NCBI GenBank assembly: GCA_050084985.1
Contig: JBITNC010000002.1
Coordinates: forward strand, 3,596,001-3,660,000
DNA length: 64,000 bases
DNA from: Nageia nagi
Taxonomy: Eukaryota > Pinophyta
Reading direction: 5' to 3'
A model generated the notes under the pieces. It saw only the letters and a list, made by a program, of their open reading frames with translations, was not told the DNA's origin and did no database searches. This document shows, piece by piece, positions 25,801 to 38,743 of this stretch (within the stretch, counting starts at the first letter, position 1; each line of letters opens with the position of its first letter). A program made the position numbers and the translations under genes.

Positions 25801-26870
25801 TACACACAATGAATTGATGGATAGGGGAGTTGGAGAGGTGGGTATTTCAAAGTTGTCAAATATGGGAGGGCCCATGGGACAAAACTCTAACAAAAAGAAA
25901 AATACACACATGAAAGTGAATTTGTTTGCACCAACCATATATGAATTGAAGATACATAAAGATCTTTATTTTAGATAACACAATACTTGGTTGTGAACTC
26001 ACTCTTTCAGAAATATTACAAACATATATTCATCTCAATAAAGATTACTTATAAGATTTGTATCAACCACTTATTAATTTTTCAAATATATTACAAACAT
26101 ATATCCATCTCAATAATTTATTTTCCATTTTCTACAATAATATAAATGAAGAGATAACTCAAACAAAATTACATATGCATATGCAAATATTTAATATTAA
26201 AATTATAAATGAATTTACATGAAATTTATTTTTTTTTAAAGTTTATGTCAAGACATTTGAATCCTTACCTTTCCCTTATTATCATTGTAGGATGCCTATG
26301 AACTTAATTAAACATAAAAAAATATTATTATATTTATAAAAATATTATAACAATTTTAAAGACATTAGAGAACTAAAAACTTATATTAACACACAAAACA
26401 ATATTATAAATTTTTATTTAATCATATCTAATTAATAATTTATAGTAAAAAATATATAACAAATGAACCAATCCAAAAAACACCATCCAATCTTATATAA
26501 AAAGCATTGAGATATAAAACAATATTGAAAATTTAAACAACAATATTATTATTTTAAATATCTAAATTATTAGTTTTTATATTAATTACACTTACTTTAA
26601 CAATTAATTGAAAGTATAATAATATAAAATCACTATTAAACAATCATGCACTACAAAGATATATGATAACTTGTTCTAAATAACTCCAAGGCACCAATAA
26701 CCCTTTACCAGGTCATAACACAAATTCCAACCCAATGAGCAGCCTCTAAAACCCTCGCCAGTTTATCTCACATAATCCTCCATGGTCACTGTATAAGGGT
26801 AGTTTAGCCAAAGCATCATAGGTAAGCATTACTCGGCATATTGTATCCTGTTATTTTGAAGGCAGAGATA
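25801..26870. other. no gene recognised
   Basis: AT-rich. Two opposed open frames at 25684-25978 overlap the repeat and lack any domain. The block CATATAT(T/C)CATCTCAATAA occurs twice, near 26030 and 26100. Confidence 0.5.
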
Positions 26871-28561
26871 TCATTGCCTATATACATTATTTTCTCTTCT
26901 TGACCAAGCAATTGCAGAAGAAATTGTAACATCTAAGTAAAAAGTGTGTAATATGATAAGAAAAACAAAACATTGATGGCTGAAATTTTTTCCTTTTTGC
27001 CATCTTTCAATTCTTTTTCCTTTTAAACGACAATTCTCTTTCTTCTTATAATCCAAAATAGAAGTCTTGGACTTATACTCCTTGAAAATCTTCAACATCT
27101 CTATTTCTTTTCTCCCTGGGTATCTGTAAACAAAATATTTGAAAAAATGTAAATTCTAATATATCATAGATAAATAATATTCATAACAATGCAAATATAT
27201 AAGAGAGTATCAGATTTACCTGATATGTATCCTTGCTGTTTGTAACAGGTATATCTTGTTTCCTTTTGTTGGAAAGATTAATGTGCTCCAGCATTTTGTT
27301 GGGAATATCTTTTATGAAAATCCATCTGATTGGAAAATATCCCATCCACTTATCTTCTAACCAGAACTCAAAGTGTTTTCCGTAATCGACTTCTCCGGTC
27401 ATTTCAGCCACCCCATAGAAATGATGACTGGAAGTAACCTATTTCAGCAAAAAATGATATTCTTAAATCAATTTAATCCAAGCACATATATGTCACTCTT
27501 ATCGAATTCAACCTGTCTATCTCTCCATAGTTTGCTTTGATAGATCTTGCAATATAAGAACTATCTGTATTGATAAACATCATCAGCATATCTATCATTC
27601 AATTGTAAAAACAATGATCAACTCTTGTATTTCTCTCAACTATTTTCGTAGATCTATGAATACAAAATTGTATATTTATCTATTTACAAAACAACCAATG
27701 CAATAATGTAAAAACTTCGTTTAGAACTTACAGAGAAAAAGAGAAAAATAGGAGAATGTTCTCTATTTGCATTTACTTGCTTGTAAGCTGCATGCAGGCT
27801 TTTATTTCCTTGAAAAGTACTTGACCATACACTGTACTTGATGCTTCTGTGGTTGTCATCCTCATTGTCTGATTTCATAATGTAGAACATTGCTTTGGAG
27901 TAAGTGGTGATGAAATTTGATTGGTTGAAGTGCTCCATACTTGGCAAAACACTGTACTTCTCTTCGGCCATTGAAGTAGATCCTTTGGCTCTTAAAGAAT
28001 CAATTTGATTAGTCACTTCTCTGAATCGAGGACCAAATACAATTTTTTTCCAGTAAAGAATCGCTTGTCCTCTTTTTTAATGTTCTTCTTTTCCTGATCT
28101 TGCTTCTTGCGTTTTCTTCTTTGTTCTCCTTTTCTTGTGAATTAAAGGAGGGTAGGGAGTTGCAAAAGAGAAGTAAGGCACATAGATGTAATAATATTCA
28201 GGATGTGGGCAAATAAACGGGTAGAAGTGTATGTTGTTGTAATAGAATTGTTGCAGGTAATGCAATAATTGATGTAGTAGAGATATTGAATACTGTGATT
28301 ATGAAAATCATCATCCTACAATTAAACAATTACAAAGGAATTGATTTATTTATATATTTGTAGATACAACATTTTTAACAATAATCACCCGCAAATATCT
28401 GCACTCTATTCATTCAAAGATGAAAACAAACATCACAATATAGATTAGACTATAGAGCATACCTATTTTATAAAATTACATCTAGATTTACAAATGATGG
28501 CAATCTACATCTTGATTATTGAAGTGCATACCTGATAATCAAGCACATCTAGACTAGCCAT
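26871..28561 (-). pseudogene. YTH-domain (ECT-like m6A reader) pseudogene
   Basis: Plant ECT proteins bind N6-methyladenosine in mRNA through a YTH domain. Minus-strand exon pieces match it in order. 28075-27731 holds YSKAMFYIMKSDNEDDNHRS then IKYSVWSSTFQGNKSLHAAY and HSPIFLFFS, with donor GTAAGT. 27438-27220 holds VTSSHHFYGVAEMTGEVDYG, DKWMGYFPIRW, IKDIPN and PVTNSKDT, with donor GTAAAT. From 27123 comes EMLKIFKEYKSKTSILD. The join of the second and third pieces at the visible splice sites is out of frame by one base. An in-frame TAA lies at 28079-28077, upstream of the domain. The Tyr-rich N-terminal part (near 28320-28140) needs a further frameshift. A short 5' exon with ATG at 28561 and donor at 28531 is possible. 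These breaks argue for a pseudogene, though unusual splicing is not excluded. Confidence 0.8.
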
Positions 28562-30687
28562 TTTGCCCTTGTTTTCTAATGGAATCTTCTTTCAATAAGT
28601 TTGCATCCTATAATGATATTGACATTGTATTTATATATTGATTGTATTTGTTAATATTCAATAAAATATCCTCATAGAAATTATCTTCAAACAAATGCAC
28701 CATATAAGCTATAGAGATTTTAGAAAGATGTAGGAGTTGATGAGTATTACCTTAATGTGTGTGCTTTTGTGAGGCAGTTATATTTTTTCATCTTAATCTC
28801 TCCCTCACACACACATCAAAATGAGAAAAAAAGTTAAGACAAGATCTCTAACTTAAATGAAATATATCTTCATTCCTTTTACTTAGTTTTAGGTTGGGTT
28901 ATGTATTTATAGATAGACATCCATGAAGATAAATATAACGTATAGACACCTCATTAACATGGTCTTCATAATAGAATCATTGGATGTGAGTTGGATGCAT
29001 TTCATCACTCAATCCTATGATCATTTACCATATACAAATTTCTTATTTCACTTATTCATTTAGAAGATTAAAATTGCAAGTCTATTATAATTTCTCATAT
29101 TGTTGACGTAAAGTACCTAAATCTTTTTATTATGTTGATTTGAAATTTTTTACATAGATTTCATACATTTCAATTTACAATATATTATAATTCAAATAAG
29201 TTGGATCTTGAGAAGGAGTTATGCATAAATTAATGCAAATAATTATATACATAAATTAATGCATAAATTTTAGCAAACTTTATATGGCAACTTAAGCTCC
29301 TTTAGGTTAAATCACAGGTTTAGCTTTTCTTGAAAATATCTACCTTAAGACATATTTTGTATTTTTCTTTTGTCTATCTTATCCTTCAATGTGTATTTCA
29401 TTCTTGTTCTACTTAAAATAAAGTGTGTAACTCATATTAAGAAATTTGAAAGGCTTAATAAAAAGAACAAGGTTATGTATATATTTTATTCAAATTACTA
29501 AATTTGTTAATCCATTTAAATGTAAAAAAGAAAATAGATATTCAAAATATTTCTTTTATTATCTTAAATAATATTTTTATAACTATTTTTGAATTTTTCA
29601 ATATCAATGTGAATATTGTTCTTCTCAAAATAAAAAAATATGTGAAGCATCATTCACATACAAGTTTCTAAACCTTTTTTTTTAATGAAAAGTACAAATT
29701 TTATATACTTTAATAAAAATTATAATACACTAATTCATTAGAAAAATGGATGGAATCGAACCACACCCCAAAGTCTAGGTGAGGCATAATTTGCAATCAT
29801 GAATCAACAAAAAAATAAATAAAGTGGTGATATCATGAGCTCTTTAATTTTTGAAAGCTAGAAAGAGGTGAAGATCATAGTTTAAAGATTCCCCCCATGT
29901 TGATGGTAAGTCTTTATTATCCAAAGGTGGTTTACAACTTGTGATGACACCTTTGTCAACCTAGTCCATGGTGGGATGGTCTACTTTATTCCACCTTGGT
30001 GAGCTAGCAAGGATCAAATGAGGAAATTTATTTATACTAACCTAACCTTTAGCTCCGTAGTCAAAGGGTTGAGAGGAACACGATGGTAAGTGGGTCTAAT
30101 CTTAATCTTTGCATTGAGGATATGTATGAGAAGATTATGAATATTGGAAATGGAAATAATTTCATCCTTTGGATTGGCTCTTGTATAGGATAGAGGCTAG
30201 TGGTATATGAGCAACAATCAATAGGGCATTAACCTAATGGTCCATGGGTATTTGTAAGTGGACCATCTCAAGAGCCATGTTATTCACACAAAATTAAAAA
30301 ATTTGAAGAGTATTGAAGAAAAATATAACTTTAATATATAAAGAAATATGAGTATTTATAGATATTTGAAAGAGATAGTTAAGTTTGTATCTTTCTAATT
30401 ATCAAGAAGGATCTCTATTCTAAAAGTATGGTATAGCTAGGTATATTTAGCTAGCATACTAGGCTACTCACTTAGAAGAATCATGTGTAAAAAAAAAAGG
30501 CCTTAGGCTTGAAAAAATTATGGATCAATTTTCAAGTACCATAGGTTGTGCAATAGAAGTAAAATAGGACCTTGATATTTTTATGATATCCATAAAAGGG
30601 ACATCAAAGGTTGGAAACACCTAAATGAGCTAAATGGTCTCTAAGATGAAGTTCTTAATATATAATACGCTAAGAAAATGAGTAAGT
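28562..30687. other. no gene recognised
   Basis: AT-rich sequence, presumably upstream of the YTH relic. Around 29890-30260 the composition is less AT-rich and resembles eroded retroelement sequence, but no domain can be named. Confidence 0.4.
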
Positions 30688-31173
30688 TGTTGGAGTTACA
30701 ACCAGCCAAATTAAATATTTAAGTTCCCCATTTTAAAACATGGCTACCCTGCATGTTTTATTAGAGTTAAACATGCATGTGTTTCATACTTGTGGAAATG
30801 CTAATGTGTTTCTTACTATCCTGCACGTCTTATGGAAACACCAATGTGTTTCTTACTACCCTACACATTTTATCAGAGTTTTTAGCAGTTATGACATTTG
30901 TGATGTTTGAGTGAGTTTTTCATGATTTTACTTCATTTTAGCATCTATTATGTTGTAGGCATAATGGGAGATAGTCCTAGTATATGTTTGTAACTCCCAT
31001 TTAGTATAAATTTAGTTGAATTTGAGTGGATTTTATGTATCAATCCACAACATTTATTTTGGTCCTTTTTGTAACCTCCATGAGAGCTCAATTTCAGTTA
31101 TTCATTAGAGTTCTATATATTGTACTTCAAATTTCTTAATGAATCAAATTATTATGTGGTCAAAATTGTTTTA
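30688..31173 (+). repeat. Copia 5' LTR
   Basis: Starts TGTTGGAGTTACAACC and ends CAAAATTGTTTTA. It is homologous along its length to 35410-35894. Confidence 0.9.
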
Positions 31174-31287
31174 TATTGGAATTAAAGCTAATAGATCTTA
31201 TTTGGGTTAGAAAGGTTATGGGTGCTTTGCAAAAACTTAGCAAGTTATGCAAAAAGTGATCCAAAAGGGCTTGTTGAAGTGAAAGAG

Positions 31288-34200
31288 ATGGCTTTTGGAG
31301 CTAATTCTCTCCTCATTCTAGAATTTAACGGAGAGGATTATCAATATTGGGCACTAAAGATGTAGCATTTACTCATAGGAAAAGGGGTGTAGGATATTAT
31401 TGAAGATGGCTATGTAGAGCCATATTGGACCATACTTCCTCAAGATGATAGGCGTGCTATGAGAGAGGCCCAAAAGAAAAATTCTTTTGCAATCTACCAT
31501 CTTCAATCAGCCTTGGACAAGAGATTGTTCCCAAGGATTGCTAGTTGCAATACAACCAAGGCTGCATGAAATATCTTGAAACATGGATTTCAAGGAATGA
31601 TCAAGTGAAGAAAGTGAGGCTTCAAAATTTGAAGATAGAGTTTGAGAATCTGAAGCAAAAAGAGGATGAGAAAGTTGGAGAATATTGTGTAAGAGTAAAT
31701 ATATGTGTTCAAAGGATTGATACACTTGAAGACGAGGTCAAAAATCTAGTTATAGTGAAGAAAGTGTTGAGAACACTTCTTTCTAAATGGAGCCAAACTA
31801 CTATTATGTTTGAAGAGACTAAAGATCTGAGCACTTTTACTCTTGATCAACCTATTAGTTCCTTGATGTCCCATGAGGAAAGGCTTACTCCACCTTCAAA
31901 TATTAGGGGTGTGGAGGAGAAGGATTTTTCTTCTAAAGAAGATGATACTAGTTCTACTGGTCAATGGGGAGATTAAGGAAGAGGAAGAGGAAGGAGAGGT
32001 GGCTTACAAGGTAGAGGAGGATTCCAAGGAAGAGGAAGAAGAGATTCTCCAAGAGGTGATATGAAAGGAAAATAATATTACTATTGTAAAATGTATGGTC
32101 ACTATGAAAGGGAGTGTATATTGAAGGCTTCTCAAGAGGAAGGTAAAAATGCACATTATGGTGAGGAGGATGGATGCTCCACCTTGTTCTTGTCTTATGC
32201 CCATACAACCTAAAAGTTGGATAAGACATCATGGATCCTTGACATGGGTTTCTCCAACCATATGACGAGCAAGGTAGATTTATTTTGTGCCATGGATAAC
32301 TCCTACAAGTCCAAGATCACACTTGGAGATGACAAAGCCATTCAAACAAAAGGCATGGGAGCTATGGAGGTGTCTACAAATGAAGGTAACAAAACGGTTA
32401 ATGATGTGCATTACATTCCAATACTAAATCATAACTTATTAAGTGTGGGAAAAATAATAGAAAAAAAACTATAAGCTTATGTTTGAGGATAGGAAGTATA
32501 TGATTTTTGATAAGAACAAAGGGCATAAACATGTCACCACTATTCCCATGAAAAGGAATAGATTATTTCTTCTTAAGTTTGATGAACAAAGTTCTATTTT
32601 TTCTAATGTTGCTATTGATGATAAATGTTAGCTTTGAAATTTGATATATGGGCATCTAAAATTTGCAAGTTTAAAAATCTTTGTTTTAAATGAGATGGTA
32701 TATGGGCTATCAAAGGTTCAAGAACATAAAGAAGTGTTTATCAATTGTGCTATGGGAAAATCCTCAACATCAAGCTTCCCAAAAGGTCAAGCATGGAGAT
32801 CCTCCTATCACCCCTAATTGATAAATAGTGATATATGTGGGCCAATGCAAACTCCAAGTATTGGTAAAAAATTATAAAAAATTATATTTCCTTAATTTTA
32901 TTGATGATTACTCAAGGATGTGTTGTACATACTTTCTTAAAAATAAGTATGAAGCTTTTACATACTTTAAGGAGATTAAGAACAATGTGGAAAAATAAAG
33001 TGGTTATTATTTGAAGTGCTTGAGAATAGATAGAGGGGAGAAGTTTTGTATTAATAAAGTTTTACAATATTGTAAAGATTATGGAGTGAGAAGGCAACTC
33101 ACTACTACCTACACTCCATAACAAAATGGTGTGGCTAAATGTAAGAATATAAAATTGGTTAATATGAAAAGAAGCATGCTCCAAATAAAAGGTCAAAGTA
33201 ATATTTATCGGGCTGAATCTATTAGGACTATTGTGTACATTTTAAATAGGATTCCAACCTCTAGTTTAGATGGAAAAACACCTTTTGAGGTATGGTATGA
33301 TAAAAGGCCAAATATAAACCATTTTAGAGTGTTCGGTTGCTTAGGCTATGTGCATGTTCCAAGGAAGCATAGACAAAAATTAGATCCAAAGAGTGAGCCT
33401 TACATATTTATTGGTTATTGTGAAGCAAGCAAAGCATATAGACTATACAATCCTAAAACTCACAAAGTTGTTTTAAGGGATGTTATTTTTGATGAAGGTA
33501 GAGCATGGGTCATCAAAAAAACTTTTTGAAGATAGATCCTTTGATGAAAACTCTTCTAATGTACAATTTACTATTCATCCTAGCCAACAAAGTGTGCAAT
33601 CCAAAAGCCCATACAAGTGCATCCCAAAAATGTCTCAAGTGATGGTGATGCTTATCCAAGAAAGAATGCTAAGGTAAAAGATAATATAACACTTGCAAAT
33701 CATCCTCGATTATTCAAGTTTTCGCTTGCACGAAATGTTACAAATGTTAGATCAAAAAAATTCAAAAAGAGTAACTAGAGGATAAGTAAGAGAAGTAGAT
33801 CAAGTAATTAAAAGGCTTGAAAATCTCCATTTGTATAAATGATGAGATGGATGGTGAACCCAACAGTGAATTGGATCATTTTAATTTGGTGGCTAGTGTT
33901 GATTTAGAGCCTTCTTGTTATGAAAATGCATGTACTAATGATGTTTGGTTGAAGGCCATAAAAGAGGAAATGCACTCAATTGAGAAGAATGATACATGGG
34001 AGCTATTTGAGCTTCCAAAAGGGAAGAAGGTTGTAGGCTCTAAATGGATCTATAAAATCAAGTTTAATGATGATGGCACCATTGAGAGGCAAGGCTAGAC
34101 TTGTGCCAAAAGGCTTCACCCAAAGATATGGCATCGACTATGAGGAGACCTTTGCTCATGTTGCTAGGCAAGAAACAATAAGGATGGTTCTATATATTAC

Positions 34201-35390
34201 GATTCACAAAGGTTGGAATGTGTACCACTTGGATGTCAAGAGTGCATTCTTGAATTGCCATCTTGATGAATAAGTGTTTGTAGCATAGCCCCAAGGTTTC
34301 AAAAAGAAAGGTAAAGAGAGTCATGTTTACAAGTTGAAGAAGGCCTTGTATGGCCTAAAGCAAGCTCCAAGGGTTTGATACTCAAGGATAGAAGGGTATT
34401 TCCAATAATATGGATTCACAAGGAGTAAAAGTGAACCAACTCTCTATTATACGTATGATGGTATTGATATTTTGCTTATTTTCCTTTATGTTTATGATCT
34501 TATCTATATGGGTAGCAATTCTAAAATGAATGATGCTTTCAATAATTCCAAATGAAATATCTAGATCTTATGCACTACTTTCTTAGTTTGGAAGTATATT
34601 AAGATGATAGTCAAATTATTATTTCTAAAACCAAGTATGCTAATGATTTGTTGCATAAGTTTGGCATGGATGATTGTCTAGTTGTTGTCACCCCTATAGC
34701 TCATGGAGAACACTTGACCAAAGAACATGGAATTATTGCACTTGATGTGCACACTTATAGAAGCATGGTTGGGAGCTTAATGTTCCTAACAAATTCAAGA
34801 CCTGATATATGTCATATTATTTCACTAGTGTCTAGGTACATGAGTGATCCTTTAGAGATTCACTTAAATATAGCCAAAAGGATTTTGAGATATGTCCAAG
34901 GTACATAAGATTTTGGCATTCATTACCTCAAAAATAGAGTTGTAAAACTTGTTGGATATAGTGATAATAATTAGGGTAAAAATATTGATGATAGAAAGTC
35001 TACTTTTGGCAATTATTTTAGTACATGGTCATCCAAAAAGCAAAAAATAGTTGCTTTATCCACTTTTGAAGTTGAATATATTACCATCACTAGTGCTAGT
35101 GCACAAGCCTTGTGGATGTAGAAAGTTCTTGAGGAGATAGGAGAAAAATAAAATTGGTTCAACAACCTTATTTTTTGATAACCAAAGTGCAATACAATTG
35201 GTAAAGAATTTTATCCATCATTCCAGATCCAAGCATTTTGATATGAAGTACCATTTCATTAGAGATATGGCAGAGAAGAAAGTTGTAGAATTGCACTATT
35301 ACAAAAGTAAGGATAATCTTGTTGATCTTTTCACCAAAGGAGTTGCTACAAGCCAGTTTATGAAGCTGAGAGACTTCCTAGTCAACCCTC
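31288..35390 (+). pseudogene. Copia gag-pol remnant
   Basis: Gag begins MAFGANSLLILEFNGEDYQY at 31288. It continues with a UBN2-type block (near 31590-31900), an arginine/glycine-rich stretch and a zinc-knuckle remnant YYCKMYGHYEREC near 32080-32118, lacking its first Cys. Protease follows near 32220 as SWILDMGFSNHMT; the catalytic DSG is altered to DMG. The integrase C-terminal part (33131-33530) keeps TPFEVWYDKRP and FRVFGCLGYVHVP. RT (33900-34500) keeps [20 protein letters not shown] and [11 protein letters not shown], but YVDD reads YVYD. RNase H keeps WSSKKQKIVALST and SKHFDMKYHFIRD. Multiple stops and frameshifts leave it dead. Confidence 0.9.
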
Positions 35391-35409
35391 TCACCTTCAA
35401 AGGAGAGTA

Positions 35410-35894
35410 TGTTGGAGTTACAGCTAGAAAAATTATAGATTTAAGTTCCCCAGTTCAAAACACAAATACCCTACGCGTTTTGTTAGAGTGAAATGTGCAC
35501 ATGTTTCATGCTTATGGAAATGCCAACATGTTTCTTACTACCCTACACATTTTATGGAAATACCAATGTGTTTCTTACTACCTTGCGCATTTTGTCAAAG
35601 TTTTTGGTAGTTATGATATTTATGATGTTTGAGCAAGTTTTTCTTACTTCCACTTTGTTTTAGCATTTGTTACTTTGTAGGCATAATGGGAGATATTCCT
35701 AGAATATGTTTGTAATTCCCATTTAGTATTTTTAGTTAGATTTAAGTGGATTTTATGTAACATTCCATAATATTTATTTTGGTCCTTCATGTAACCTCTA
35801 TGAGAGCTCAATTTTAGTTACTCGTTGGAGTTATATATATATTGTACTTTGAATTTCTTAATGAATTAGATTATCACGTGCTCAAAATTGTTCA
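35410..35894 (+). repeat. Copia 3' LTR
   Basis: Starts TGTTGGAGTTACAGCTAG and ends GTTCA. It is followed by the TAAGT duplication. Confidence 0.9.
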
Positions 35895-35899
35895 TAAGT

Positions 35900-36639
35900 T
35901 TGGGTTCCAAAATGGACGAACAAAAAATTTGAAATCTATGTCTGCAAGTTCTAATTATGGACTATAATCTCCATTTGTCATTAGGCTTTAATAGCATTGT
36001 TAAATAAGGTGAGATCCATGTATATATTTTATTAGTCTTGTACCTATGAAATGAATTATCAAAGAAGTATTTCTAATTTATCTATTAACCTTGGGTGTAT
36101 CTACCCCTATTTTATAAAGCATATGAGGAGGAACAAAATCCATAATTTATTGGAAGGATTATATATCTTGATTATTTAATTAAAATTTGGCTTTGTTGTT
36201 ACACCAATATAGTTGATTCCTTTTTGGTTTATAAAATATATTTAAAACCACCTAAATCTTTTTATGAAAATCTTTAGATCATGAATCCATGAGAGTTTGG
36301 CTAGGGGTCAATCCCTGTAATTGATTATAGATAATTGTTATAAGGATTGTTGGTTGATAGAAATCCTTGTATTAAATTCATTATCATTTTCTATTAAGTT
36401 AGTAGGTGGATTTTAAGTAGGTGGATTTTAAAGGATATAAAAGCCTTTACATATCAATAAAAATATAGGCATTTGACACATGACACTATTGTACTTATCA
36501 TATTAAAATAGGAAGGTCCTTCCTTCCTTTTACTACATAATTCAAAATAAAAATATACTACTACATATAGCTTATCCTACTAAAACTAAAATACACATAA
36601 ACTTTATTCACTTAGTCCTCCTTCAACCATAGCCTTTAT
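35900..36639. other. no gene recognised
   Basis: AT-rich, with no open frame of note and no visible element boundary. Confidence 0.5.
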
Positions 36640-37708
36640 CTTTTCCAATTGCTTGGTCACTTATAAGAAAGTCTACTATTTGAGCTTTTCAAAGCTCATG
36701 CTAGATTTCATTAGGTCCAATCTTGCAAGGTTGATAATTCCTACAATATCTTCTCTCCCCCTAGATGCCTCTTCTTGATCACATCCTCCTCCTTAGAGCT
36801 ATCTTCCATAAAGTCTTCCATATTATTAAATGAAGTCATCTCAAAACCTTCCTTGACTTCCAAAATGGTTTTGGGAGACTTCTTCCATGAAGTCTTCCAT
36901 ATTATTAAACGAAGTCATCTCAGAACCTTCCTTGACCTCCAAAATGGTTTTGGGAGACTTCTTACGAATTCTTCTCTTCTTCGTTGAATCCAAATCCTTA
37001 TCATCCTTCTTAAGAGCCCTCTTCTTCTTTTTCTTAATAGGTGTCATTGTGGAATCCTTAAACTCTTCCAAGAGGCACTTCCCTTTCTATTTCTTGTAGG
37101 GTTCTAGGTCTTTGGGACCTCTTGACCATCCTAAAGTAAGAATTGCATGCTTCCACATCACTAATAAAATCCCTTGGTGTAATGAAAATTTGATCTCCCC
37201 TCTTTAAAATTCTTTTATAGCTCTGTCTAACTCATCAAATTGAAAATGGGGAATTGAGGATTGCAAGGTGGTATCACCTCACATAGGTAGTTTTAGAATC
37301 CAAAGTAAAATAGTTCATTATTGTTCCATCCACTTTCCTCAATGGCTAGGGAAATGATAACCTCATAATTGACTTCCCCTCCCATCATGGTTCCTTTCCT
37401 TTGGTGAACAAATCTAACTTTGTAGCTAATAGGTGTTTATCCTTTTTAGATTTTAACAATAGCATCTACAAGCCTAAATATCCCCATCATTAGAGGTGGG
37501 ATGATTTTAAAACTAAAGGAACCAATCATTACCTTCTCATATCTCCAAATCCATGCCATATAGTTCATTACTTCCAAGTCAAAACCCTCAAACAAGTTTA
37601 AGAATTTTGAATATCCTACATTATGTAAGCATTCCTTCACATCGTCGCTAATTAAAAGATTCAAAAACTCTAGGAATAAGTTCTTATGATAAAGAAGATC
37701 ATCTTGTG
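36640..37708 (-). pseudogene. degenerate minus-strand coding remnant, probably retroelement-derived
   Basis: Two minus-strand open stretches are visible. 37664-37446 reads KECLHNVGYSKFLNLFEGFD then a Trp-rich block. 37071-36841 is lysine/arginine-rich (KKKKKRALKKDD) and overlaps a tandem repeat of about 79 bp (36803-36881, 36882-36960). The style resembles gag-like open frames of plant retroelements, but I cannot place it in a named family. It abuts the truncated U-box copy and supplies that copy's 3' end. Confidence 0.4.
36803..36960. repeat. 79-bp tandem duplication
   Basis: The unit beginning CTTCCAT(A/G)AAGTCTTCC is present twice with few differences. The period is not a multiple of three, so it shifts the overlapping minus-strand frame. 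Confidence 0.85.
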
Positions 37709-38743
37709 CTAGCCCAATGGTTTCATGAGGCCATGCTCTACAAAATTTCTAAATAGAATTACCCTTCCTTCCATAGAACTTTCATAGAAGTCTATGACGC
37801 CAACAGAGAAGAAACAATAACTGCATTTTTTCTTTGCTTGGAAGAATTCATAAATCTCGTCAAGAACTGAATTTTCAATTCTTATCATTATGTCCTTTCG
37901 TGTTCACTTCCTTAAATGCAACATATATAGTCGATCTTTGCAGTCGCATTCTGCAATCCTTCATCAGGATACAATCGTAATAAAATAATTTTCAATTCCT
38001 AAGTTCTATGATCACCTGAAGTTTTTGGAATTTTCTTCAAGTGTTATGCACATTTGATACAAAAATGATGGGAAAATTGAACACAGTCATTGTTTCACAA
38101 AAACAGAATGCATGCCAGATCTACAACTAAAAACGAAAAACAAAACACGATAATTGCAAGAGGCATACATTTCATAAATATTGAGATGAATCTTCATGTT
38201 CAAGCAACAAATATTTAAAAAGTTGTAATCAAAATTGGCATTCATCTAAAAAATTCAGTTCATGTGGTAAATTCTTGGAAACAATTCAATGAAAGTGAGG
38301 AATCTGCCAATATTTGTACTATAATTTATCGAAGCTTAATCCACAAATGCAAGGAAAAATACGCAAACAAGAGTCCTGACCGGTCGACGGCTCTAACAAA
38401 ATTTTCACTATACTAACAACTAAAAATTTGAAGAAAATATATAATTTTACCTCCCAATTGTCTCCTGAAGAAGGCTTTCAGGGGTTTGAACTTGAGCTTC
38501 CATCTGCTTTGTATCCATGGCCATATAGTCCACGGGTGTACTTTCTACATCCTTTTGCAGCTCTTTTAAAACCTGCGCTAATTCTAGCAGAAACCTTCCA
38601 AATTGCAAAAGAATCCTACTCACAACATGTTCTTTCTTATGGCAAGCTTCCTCTGATAATTTGGCTAACCTACACAGTTGTTTGTTCATATTTTTGGCCC
38701 ATTTTGCGATCTCAGCAGAAGATGAGCAAGAATTCTCACTCAT
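37709..38743 (-). CDS. truncated, chimeric copy of the U-box gene (N-terminal domain only)
   Basis: This is a duplicate of the first three exons of the PUB gene at 42144-58990. Exon 1 is 38743-38451 (293 nt, the same length as the parent from its second Met), with donor GGGAG|GTAAAA. The microexon is 38034-38016 (19 nt, one synonymous difference in six complete codons). Exon 3 is 37894-37709. Parent homology ends near 37797; the frame then continues through unrelated sequence (SMEGRVILFRNFVEHG) to TAG at 37711-37709. The total is 498 nt, predicting 165 residues with no internal stop and no U-box or Armadillo repeat. Exon 3 lacks six bases relative to the parent, preserving frame. The upstream region is duplicated too, so it may be transcribed. 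It could equally be a silent pseudogene that is still open by chance; transcript evidence is needed to choose. Confidence 0.6.

Larger units (their letters stand above)
30688..35894 (+). mobile_element. complete but defective Ty1/Copia retrotransposon with TSD
   Basis: Two direct LTRs of about 485 bp (30688-31173 and 35410-35894), both starting TGTTGGAGTTACA, bound an internal region with gag, protease, integrase, RT and RNase H in Copia order. TAAGT is present immediately before (30683-30687) and after (35895-35899) as a perfect 5-bp target-site duplication, so the boundaries are secure. A purine-rich AAAGGAGAG precedes the 3' LTR, and a decayed primer site (TTGGAATTAAAGC) follows the 5' LTR. 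The LTRs differ at many positions, so the insertion is old. Confidence 0.95.

Noticed and set aside
25684-25978. Two opposed 75-84 codon open frames
   Set aside because: They overlap each other and an AT-rich tandem repeat; neither resembles a protein.
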